A stretch of DNA of 12,757 bases from an uncultured Collinsella sp. (lineage in GTDB: Bacteria > Actinomycetota > Coriobacteriia > Coriobacteriales > Coriobacteriaceae). The first letter of the stretch is position 1, and every line of letters begins with the position of its first letter. Below are positions 7,700 to 12,757 of the stretch, piece by piece. The DNA lies in contig CATWVA010000046.1 of assembly GCA_958354105.1 (NCBI GenBank), forward strand, positions 1 to 12,757, written 5' to 3'. Position numbers and translations under genes: made by a program. The notes under the pieces were generated by a model, which did no database searches, was not told the origin of the DNA, and saw only the letters and a program-made list of their open reading frames with translations.

Positions 7700-7714
7700 C
7701 CGCTCGGGTAGAAT
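7700..7714 (+). promoter_or_regulatory. Candidate promoter of the first dnaJ-like gene
   Basis: CCGCTCGGG followed by TAGAAT (7709-7714) starts two bases after the hemW stop. The first 11 bases match the lepA promoter core exactly. Predicted transcription start is near 7721, giving a leader of about 36 nt. A TTGGGA at 7683-7688 is 20 bp from the -10 box, too far for a good -35. No CIRCE or HAIR heat-shock operator is visible. Confidence 0.5.
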
Positions 7715-7730
7715 TACCGGAATATATACG

Positions 7731-7747
7731 CTGCTGTGAGCAGGAGG
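7731..7747 (+). promoter_or_regulatory. Shine-Dalgarno of dnaJ-like gene with an overlapping small hairpin
   Basis: AGGAGG (7742-7747) lies 9 nt before the ATG at 7757 and fixes that start over the upstream GTG (7736) and the downstream ATG (7766). CTGCT (7731-7735) can pair with AGCAG (7739-7743) around a 3-nt loop, covering the first two bases of the Shine-Dalgarno. Whether this weak stem affects translation is unknown. Confidence 0.7.
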
Positions 7748-7756
7748 TTGCCGCGC

Positions 7757-8860
7757 ATGGCGACGATGAACGAAAAAGATTACTACGAGATTCTGGGTGT
7801 CTCCAAGGACGCCACCTCGCGTGATATTCAAAAGGCCTTCCAGCAAAAGGCCCGTAAGCTCCATCCGGACGTCAATAAAGAGCCGGATGCCGAGGAAAAG
7901 TTTAAAGAGGTTTCCGAGGCCTACGCCGTGCTTTCGGATGAGCAAAAACGTGCGCGCTACGACGCCATGCGTTCTGGCAATCCCTTTGCCGGTGCTCCTA
8001 CGGCTTCGCCCTATGGTGGCGGCTACGCCGGCAGCACGGGCTATGGCAATCCCTTTGAGGGCGGCTTTCCCTTTGGTGGCGCCTGGGGCCAGCAGCGTCG
8101 CGGCCAGGCTGCCTACAATCCCGAGAACGGCGCCAACGTGGTCGTCGATATCAAACTCGACGCCAAGGAGGCCAAGGGCGGTGCCCGCAAGACCGTCCGC
8201 TACACGCGCTTCGATACCTGTAGCAACTGCGGCGGCTCGGGCTCTGTTTCGTCCGAGCATGCACATACCTGCCCGAGCTGCGGTGGCCGCGGCCACATCG
8301 ACGTCGACCTGTCCTTCCTGTTTGGTGCGGGCACGTTCCAGTCGGTCTGCCCCGAGTGCGGCGGTTCCGGTAAGGTCGTGGCCGACCCCTGTCCCGATTG
8401 CGGTGGTAGCGGTCGTACTCGCGTAACCTCCGAGCAGACGATTGAGTTTCCTGCCGGCACGCACGATGGCGACGAGGTCCGCATTGGCGGCATGGGTCAT
8501 GCTGGCACCAACGGTGCCGCGGGCGGCGACCTGGTCGGCCGCGCCCATGTTGAAGCCGAGCGCTTGGAAGGCAAAGCTCGTACCGGTTTTTACCTGATGG
8601 GCATCGTGGCGCCGTTTTTGGTGCTGTCGGCCATTTCGGGCGTGTTCTCGGCCTTTGCCGTGATGTGCTTTATTCCATTTACCATGGGCCTATTTATGGT
8701 GCTTTCGGACGGTGTGCTTCATCGCAGCCTGCTGTGGTGGAAGCGCGGTGCGATGCAGTTTGCCAACGGTTTTGCCAACGGCTTCATGTTCGCGCTCGTG
8801 TCGGTTTGGTTCGCGAGCTGCTCGCAACGGGCCATGCTTTCGCCGTATCAAATGCAATAA
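7757..8860 (+). CDS. DnaJ-like J-domain protein with zinc finger and C-terminal membrane segments
   Basis: A 367-residue hybrid. Residues 7-70 are a J domain with DYYEILGV (8-15), the DnaK-stimulating HPD (36-38) and SDEQKRARYD (60-69). Residues 73-110 form a Gly/Phe-rich linker with GNPF twice (74-77, 97-100). CTD-I follows with four zinc-binding CxxCxGxG repeats at 155-162, 172-179, 198-205 and 212-219. After the end of CTD-I (TIEFPAGTHDGDEVRIGGMG, then GGDLV at 256-260) the second substrate-binding and dimerisation domains are absent. In their place are hydrophobic segments at about 277-295, 296-316 and 338-355, with a charged loop (HRSLLWWKRG) between the last two. The J domain should face the cytoplasm, where it could recruit DnaK to the membrane (inference). 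Canonical dnaJ follows 81 nt later, so a tandem duplication that diverged is plausible. Specific role unknown. Confidence 0.88.
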   Translation: MATMNEKDYYEILGVSKDATSRDIQKAFQQKARKLHPDVNKEPDAEEKFKEVSEAYAVLSDEQKRARYDAMRSGNPFAGAPTASPYGGGYAGSTGYGNPFEGGFPFGGAWGQQRRGQAAYNPENGANVVVDIKLDAKEAKGGARKTVRYTRFDTCSNCGGSGSVSSEHAHTCPSCGGRGHIDVDLSFLFGAGTFQSVCPECGGSGKVVADPCPDCGGSGRTRVTSEQTIEFPAGTHDGDEVRIGGMGHAGTNGAAGGDLVGRAHVEAERLEGKARTGFYLMGIVAPFLVLSAISGVFSAFAVMCFIPFTMGLFMVLSDGVLHRSLLWWKRGAMQFANGFANGFMFALVSVWFASCSQRAMLSPYQMQ

Positions 8861-8874
8861 CATCAAACCCTCTG

Positions 8875-8902
8875 TTTGCGGTCGGCCCAGCTTGGGTATA
8901 GG
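8875..8902 (+). promoter_or_regulatory. Candidate promoter of dnaJ
   Basis: TTTGCG (8875-8880) and TATAGG (8897-8902) are 16 bp apart, and the -10 box is preceded by GGG like the other promoters in this window. Predicted start is near 8909, with a leader of about 33 nt. An alternative reading is TTGGGT (8892-8897), 17 bp, AATAAT (8915-8920). Both are weak, and read-through from the upstream gene is also possible. Confidence 0.35.
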
Positions 8903-8927
8903 ACGCACTGTGACAATAATGAAAGTC

Positions 8928-8934
8928 GGAAGGA
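8928..8934 (+). promoter_or_regulatory. Shine-Dalgarno sequence that fixes the dnaJ start
   Basis: GGAAGGA ends 7 nt before the GTG at 8942. This selects the short N-terminus MSENRDYYEVLG, normal for DnaJ, over an in-frame upstream extension from about 8876 that lacks a ribosome-binding site. Confidence 0.75.
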
Positions 8935-8941
8935 TTCGGTC

Positions 8942-10090
8942 GTGTCGGAAAATAGGGATTACTACGAGGTGCTTGGCGTCGACAGGGATGCCGACGCGCG
9001 GACGATTAAGCGTGCGTTTCTAAAGAAGGCCCGTACCGTACATCCGGATGTTTCGGACGACCCCGAGGCCGAGGCCAAGTTCAAGGAACTCAACGAGGCC
9101 TATTCCGTTCTTTCCGATGAGCAGAAGCGTGCTAACTACGACCGTTACGGCACCGCGGACGGCCCCGGTGGCTCTGGTTATGTCGACATCAACGATATCT
9201 TTGGTGGCATGGGCATGGACGACCTGTTCTCGTCGTTTTTTGGCGGCGGTGCCGGCGGTGGCGCCCGCGGCCGTCGTGAGCGTCGTCGCGGACGTGACAT
9301 GGCCATCTCGCTTTCGGTGACGCTCGAGGAGGCGGCGCTCGGCTGCAAAAAGACGATCAGCTATGATCGCCTTGCTCCTTGCGAGGACTGCAACGGTACC
9401 GGTAGGGCCGAGGGTGCACAGGAAAAGCAGTGCAGTCGCTGCCACGGTACGGGCTACGTCACGACGGTTCAGCGATCGTTTTTGGGCCAGGTTCAGTCTT
9501 CCTCGCCTTGCCCCGACTGCCATGGCGAGGGCACGGTTATCGACCATCCCTGCGAGACCTGCGACGGTCAGGGTCGCACGCCTTCGCACGAAAAGATCGA
9601 CATCGATATTCCCGCCGGCGTTTCGACCGGTCGCCAGCTGCGTGTGAGCGGCTTTGGCGAGGCCGGCCTTCGCGGCGAGCCTTCGGGCGACCTGATTGTC
9701 AACGTGCGCGTTGCCGACCATGAGCGCTTTAAGCGCAACGGTGATGACCTGTACCTGGTGAGCGATATCTCGATTGCGCAGGCTGCGCTCGGCTGCGAGA
9801 TCGAGGTCGAGGGCATTATGCCCGACGAGGTCGTTAAGGTGACGGTTCCCGCCGGCGCCCAGTACGGCGACACCGTGAGCGTCAATAATTACGGCATGCC
9901 GCGCATTGGCGGTGGCGGTTCGCGTGGCCGCCTGATCGTGCAACTGCGCGTGGTCGTTCCCACCAATCTTTCCAATAAGCAACGCGAGCTGCTCCGTGCT
10001 TTTGCCGATGAGATGGGCGATGACGTCGCTTCCGGTAAGAAGTCGGTGACCGACCGTATCAAGAGTGCCCTCGACGATATCCTCGATTAA
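8942..10090 (+). CDS. dnaJ: Chaperone protein DnaJ (Hsp40), canonical type
   Basis: Cytosolic co-chaperone that binds unfolded clients and stimulates the DnaK ATPase. The 382-residue product has complete class A architecture. J domain 5-70 has HPD at 34-36. A Gly-rich region follows at about 72-118 with the DINDIFGG and MDDLFSSFF segments. CTD-I carries four zinc motifs: CEDCNGTG (147-154), CSRCHGTG (164-171), CPDCHGEG (190-197) and CETCDGQG (204-211). CTD-I ends DIDIPAGVSTGRQLRVSGFG and passes through GDLIVNVRV into CTD-II (about 262-340) with VTVPAGAQYGDTV. A C-terminal dimerisation region follows (343-382). GTG start. No grpE, dnaK or hrcA is adjacent, so this is not the standard dnaK operon; another dnaJ may sit with dnaK elsewhere. 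Followed 9 nt later by mtaB, probably on the same transcript. Confidence 0.95.
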   Translation: MSENRDYYEVLGVDRDADARTIKRAFLKKARTVHPDVSDDPEAEAKFKELNEAYSVLSDEQKRANYDRYGTADGPGGSGYVDINDIFGGMGMDDLFSSFFGGGAGGGARGRRERRRGRDMAISLSVTLEEAALGCKKTISYDRLAPCEDCNGTGRAEGAQEKQCSRCHGTGYVTTVQRSFLGQVQSSSPCPDCHGEGTVIDHPCETCDGQGRTPSHEKIDIDIPAGVSTGRQLRVSGFGEAGLRGEPSGDLIVNVRVADHERFKRNGDDLYLVSDISIAQAALGCEIEVEGIMPDEVVKVTVPAGAQYGDTVSVNNYGMPRIGGGGSRGRLIVQLRVVVPTNLSNKQRELLRAFADEMGDDVASGKKSVTDRIKSALDDILD

Positions 10091-10099
10091 GGAGCCCGC

Positions 10100-11392
10100 G
10101 TGCTCGCACCCCATATTTCCGTCGTCAACCTCGGCTGCCGTGTCAACCGGGTTGAGTCTGACCGTATCACTGCCGATCTTATGCGCCTGGGCTTTGCTAT
10201 GGTGGAGCCCCACGATGCCGATCTGATCGTCATTAACACCTGTGCCGTTACGGGCGAGGCCGAGGCCAAGACCCGTAAGGCCGTCCGTCATGCGCTGGCC
10301 CATCCAAACGAGCCCTATGTGGTCGTGACCGGATGCGTGGTCAATTTGCATCCCGAGGAGCTGTTGGAGCTTTCGGATCGCGTGATTGCCGAGCCGTCTA
10401 AGATCGATGTCGTCGAACGTGTCTGCGAGGTGCTGGGCGTTGAGTCCGATAGCGTTCCCGCCTGCAGCGATGGTGACGTGGTCGATGCGCTCGGTCGTTC
10501 GCGGCTGGGCGTGAAGATTCAGGATGGCTGCAACCATCGCTGCACCTATTGCATCGTGTGGAAGGCCCGCGGCCCCGAGCGTTCCGTGCCCATCGAGTCC
10601 GTTCTCGAACAGGTGCGCGAAGCCCAGGAGGCCGGCGTGCCCGAGGTGGTGCTGACCGGTGTGAACCTGGGTGCCTACGATGGCAAGAGCGCGACCGACG
10701 AGCATGTCGAAATCGATGAGCTGCTCGAGGCCATCATGGAGCGCACGACTATTGCGCATGTGCGCATTTCCTCGGTCGAGCCCATGGATATCTCTGAGCG
10801 CCTGCTTAAGGTTATGGCGCGCTATCCGCAGCGTATCGCCCCGTTTTTGCACCTGCCCGTGCAGTCCGGCTGTACGGCGACCCTTCATCGCATGGGTCGT
10901 CCCTATAGTGCGGAGGCCTTTGAGGACACGGTGCGTATGATTCGCGCCAACTTGCCCCAGGCGTCTCTTTCGTGCGATGTCATCGTCGGTTTTCCTGGTG
11001 AGACGGACGAGGAGTTCGAGGAGTCGCTGGCGCTGTGCCGCCGTGTGGGTTTCTCGCGTATGCACGTGTTCCGCTATAGCAAGCGTCCCGGTACCCTTGC
11101 TGCCGACATGCCCGACCAGGTGCCGCCCGAGGTTATGGCCGAGCGCAGCCGCCGTATGCGAGACACGGCGCAGGAGCTCGCTATTGCCGATGCTCGTCGT
11201 CGCGTGGGCACTGTCGAGCGTGCCGTGCTCGAGTATGGTGACAGCCTGACGCTCGGTTCGTTCCATCATGCCCGTCTTGACGATACCTGTGGACTTACAG
11301 CCCCGTGCCTGCTCGATGTTGCTATCATCGGAGTCGATGATTCCGGCTTGGTCCATGCGCGCAGGGAGGTCCATGGAAGCCTCGAAGATTAG
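10100..11392 (+). CDS. mtaB: tRNA t6A37 methylthiotransferase MtaB
   Basis: Radical SAM enzyme that adds a methylthio group to N6-threonylcarbamoyladenosine at tRNA position 37, stabilising decoding of ANN codons. The 430-residue product has the N-terminal methylthiotransferase domain with auxiliary-cluster cysteines Cys13 (NLGCRVNRVES), Cys48 (NTCAVT) and Cys79 (VTGCVV). The radical SAM motif is QDGCNHRCTYC (141-151, Cys144/148/151). SAM-domain segments VVLTGVNLGAYDG (183-195), RISSVEP (222-228), HLPVQSGC (251-258) and DVIVGFPGET (293-302) follow, then a TRAM-like C-terminal region (about 368-425) that looks degenerate. NLGCRVNRVES and QDGCN favour MtaB over MiaB or RimO. GTG start with AAGGAG (10089-10094) overlapping the dnaJ stop. 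The 3' end overlaps phoH by 20 bp. Confidence 0.92.
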   Translation: MLAPHISVVNLGCRVNRVESDRITADLMRLGFAMVEPHDADLIVINTCAVTGEAEAKTRKAVRHALAHPNEPYVVVTGCVVNLHPEELLELSDRVIAEPSKIDVVERVCEVLGVESDSVPACSDGDVVDALGRSRLGVKIQDGCNHRCTYCIVWKARGPERSVPIESVLEQVREAQEAGVPEVVLTGVNLGAYDGKSATDEHVEIDELLEAIMERTTIAHVRISSVEPMDISERLLKVMARYPQRIAPFLHLPVQSGCTATLHRMGRPYSAEAFEDTVRMIRANLPQASLSCDVIVGFPGETDEEFEESLALCRRVGFSRMHVFRYSKRPGTLAADMPDQVPPEVMAERSRRMRDTAQELAIADARRRVGTVERAVLEYGDSLTLGSFHHARLDDTCGLTAPCLLDVAIIGVDDSGLVHARREVHGSLED

Positions 11393-12359
11393 ACTTACCG
11401 TTCCCGAGGGAGTTGATCCCTCGCGTGTTTTGGGCGCCGGCGACGGCGTCCTTCGTGCGCTCGAGAGCTTGGTTCGCGCTCACGTGGTCGCCCGTGGCGA
11501 TAGCATCTCCGTGAGCGGCGACCCGGACGAGGTCGAGCTCGTGGCTCGCTTTTTCGAACATGCTTTTTGCGAGGCGGCGGCCGGTCGTACCCTGTCTGCT
11601 GACGACGTCTCGCGTTGCCTGGCCGTCTTGCGCGACGGCGAGCATGAGGCCACATCGCTTCGCGATGACGTGCTGCTTTCATACCGCGGTCGTGTCATTC
11701 GTCCCAAGACGCTTGGGCAAAAGCGCTATGTGGATGCCATCCGCTCGCATACCATCACGTTTGGCCTGGGTCCAGCCGGTACCGGTAAGACTTATCTGGC
11801 CATGGCGCTCGCCGTTGCCGCGCTCAAGCGCCACGAGGTGGGCCGTCTGATCTTGACGCGTCCGGTTGTCGAGGCGGGGGAGAACCTGGGCTTTTTGCCC
11901 GGCACCCTCGAGGAAAAGATCGATCCGTACATGCGTCCGCTCTACGACGCCCTTTTTGACATGATGGATCGCGAGCGCACCGATGAGCTTATGGAGCGCG
12001 GCGTGATCGAGATCGCCCCGCTTGCCTACATGCGCGGCCGCACGCTGAGCGATGCCTTCGTGGTGCTCGACGAGGCGCAAAATACCACGCCCGAGCAGAT
12101 GAAGATGTTCCTGACGCGCCTGGGCTTTAACTCCAAGTTTGTGATTACCGGCGACCTGAGTCAGCGTGATCTGGTGGGCCGTCGCGGCGGTCTTGCCGAC
12201 GTTGAGCAGATTTTGGGCCGTGTCGACGATGTCGCATTTTCTCACCTCGAGCGTGCCGACGTGGTGCGCCATGCCTTGGTGGGTCGTATCGTCGAGGCAT
12301 ATGATGCTTATGATGACGTGCGCGAGCAGCGCTCGCGCGACCGAAAGGAGTCCCGTTGA
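11373..12359 (+). CDS. phoH: PhoH family ATPase (YbeZ/PhoL type)
   Basis: P-loop ATPase, possibly an RNA helicase, that partners YbeY in rRNA maturation and ribosome quality control in several bacteria. The 328-residue product has an N-terminal region (about 1-105) with RGDSISVSGD and a KH-like character. The PhoH ATPase core follows: LGQKRYVDAI (114-123), Walker A GPAGTGKT (133-140), LTRPVVEAGENLGFLPG (161-177), DPYMRPLYDAL (184-194), Walker B VVLDEAQN (230-237) and TGDLSQRDL (259-267). All key residues are intact. The ATG at 11373 is preceded by GGGAGG (11364-11369), close at 3 nt; the upstream in-frame extension inside mtaB has no ribosome-binding site. Overlap with mtaB and direct junction to ybeY show translational coupling. 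The name reflects E. coli phosphate-starvation work; phosphate control is not evident here. Confidence 0.95.
   Translation: MEASKIRLTVPEGVDPSRVLGAGDGVLRALESLVRAHVVARGDSISVSGDPDEVELVARFFEHAFCEAAAGRTLSADDVSRCLAVLRDGEHEATSLRDDVLLSYRGRVIRPKTLGQKRYVDAIRSHTITFGLGPAGTGKTYLAMALAVAALKRHEVGRLILTRPVVEAGENLGFLPGTLEEKIDPYMRPLYDALFDMMDRERTDELMERGVIEIAPLAYMRGRTLSDAFVVLDEAQNTTPEQMKMFLTRLGFNSKFVITGDLSQRDLVGRRGGLADVEQILGRVDDVAFSHLERADVVRHALVGRIVEAYDAYDDVREQRSRDRKESR
12344..12350 (+). promoter_or_regulatory. Shine-Dalgarno sequence that fixes the TTG start of ybeY
   Basis: AAAGGAG lies inside the last codons of phoH, 5 nt before a TTG at 12356. The next in-frame start-like codon, TTG 12365, would be 14 nt away. 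The spacing favours the first, which shares the bases TGA with the phoH stop. Confidence 0.7.
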
Positions 12360-12757
12360 GTGTATTGATCAGCAACGATGCCGAGCTCGATACGCTGCTC
12401 GACGCGCAGGAGGTGGAGCACATCTGCGAGGTTGTGCTTGCCGCCGAGGGCGTTGAACGTGAAGTCGAGATTTCCCTTTCGTATGTCGACGAGGACGAGA
12501 TGCACGAGCTCAACCACGAGTGGCGTGGCATCGACCGCACCACCGATGTGCTCTCGTTTGAATGCGACTCGGCCTTTGACGAGGATATTCCCGCCGACGA
12601 GACGCTCGAGCTCGGCGATATCATCTTGGCCCCGCAGGTCATTGCCCGTCAGGCCCCCGGCTTTGGCAATAGCCCTGCCGACGAGTGCCGCCTGATGCTC
12701 GTACACGGCATGCTACACCTGCTGGGGTATGACCATATCGAGGACGACGAGGCCGAG
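12356..12757 (+). CDS. ybeY: Endoribonuclease / rRNA maturation factor YbeY, 3' truncated by window edge
   Basis: Single-strand-specific metallo-RNase involved in 16S rRNA 3'-end processing and ribosome quality control. The frame opens at a TTG overlapping the phoH stop (TTGA) and runs off the window without a stop. The 134 visible residues begin MSVLISNDAELDTLLDAQ. Family motifs are LNHEWRGIDRTTDVLSFE (52-69), LELGDIILAP (84-93) and the zinc-binding H-x3-H-x5-H motif VHGMLHLLGYDH (116-127; His117, His121, His127). Normal YbeY is about 150-180 residues, so only a short C-terminal tail is missing. The phoH-ybeY pairing is among the most conserved neighbourhoods in bacteria and supports the call. 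With a TTG start and a start/stop overlap, its synthesis is probably coupled to phoH translation. Confidence 0.93.
   Translation, partial: MSVLISNDAELDTLLDAQEVEHICEVVLAAEGVEREVEISLSYVDEDEMHELNHEWRGIDRTTDVLSFECDSAFDEDIPADETLELGDIILAPQVIARQAPGFGNSPADECRLMLVHGMLHLLGYDHIEDDEAE

Noticed and set aside
7699..7756. Search for CIRCE or HAIR heat-shock operators upstream of the dnaJ genes
   Set aside because: Neither the TTAGCACTC/GAGTGCTAA nor the CTTGAGT/ACTCAAG inverted repeat is present here or in 8861-8941.
7589..8548. Minus-strand open frame of 319 codons under the hemW end and the DnaJ-like gene
   Set aside because: Antisense to the J domain and zinc finger region; composition is low-complexity Ala/Thr/Gly/Arg and no family is recognisable.
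9020..11374. Very long open frame (784 codons) on the minus strand under dnaJ and mtaB
   Set aside because: It is antisense to two genes with complete family motifs. Its translation is rich in His, Arg and Ala from reverse-complemented GC-rich codons and shows no recognisable domain. Long antisense frames are expected with this codon bias.

Overview
The window is a densely packed, GC-rich bacterial chromosome segment with every recognisable gene on the + strand. Gene content and order (comEC, holA, rpsT, lepA, dusB, hemW, two dnaJ-type genes, mtaB, phoH, ybeY), codon use rich in GCC/GAG/CGC, and frequent GTG/TTG starts suggest a Coriobacteriia actinobacterium, probably Collinsella or a close relative. 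That placement comes from recalled gene order and composition, not from a database match. There are no mobile elements, tRNAs, rRNAs or CRISPR arrays, and no gene-free stretch over 300 bases.

Layout. Positions 1-2066 hold the 3' part of comEC (DNA uptake channel), cut by the left edge. holA (2145-3107, DNA polymerase III delta) follows behind its own likely promoter. rpsT (3241-3507, ribosomal protein S20) has an extended -10 promoter, a structured leader of about 70 nt and a strong intrinsic terminator (3542-3578). lepA (3604-5415) starts immediately downstream of a -10 box, so its mRNA appears leaderless. dusB and hemW follow at 4-nt and 2-nt gaps and probably form an operon with lepA. A new promoter precedes a DnaJ-like gene (7757-8860) that keeps the J domain and zinc finger but replaces the second substrate-binding and dimerisation domains with membrane segments. 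A canonical dnaJ (8942-10090) follows. mtaB, phoH and ybeY then run on with a 9-nt gap, a 20-bp overlap and a 4-bp overlap. ybeY is cut by the right edge.

How the genes fit together. Most serve translation and its quality control: S20, LepA (elongation factor 4), tRNA dihydrouridine synthase, tRNA t6A methylthiotransferase, and the PhoH/YbeY pair linked to rRNA maturation. They are combined with protein folding (two J proteins), haem trafficking (HemW) and DNA uptake/replication (ComEC, HolA). Functionally this is a conserved housekeeping block. The points that stand out are the membrane-anchored DnaJ variant, the leaderless lepA, the rpsT leader structure, and a promoter core shared by lepA and the first dnaJ gene.
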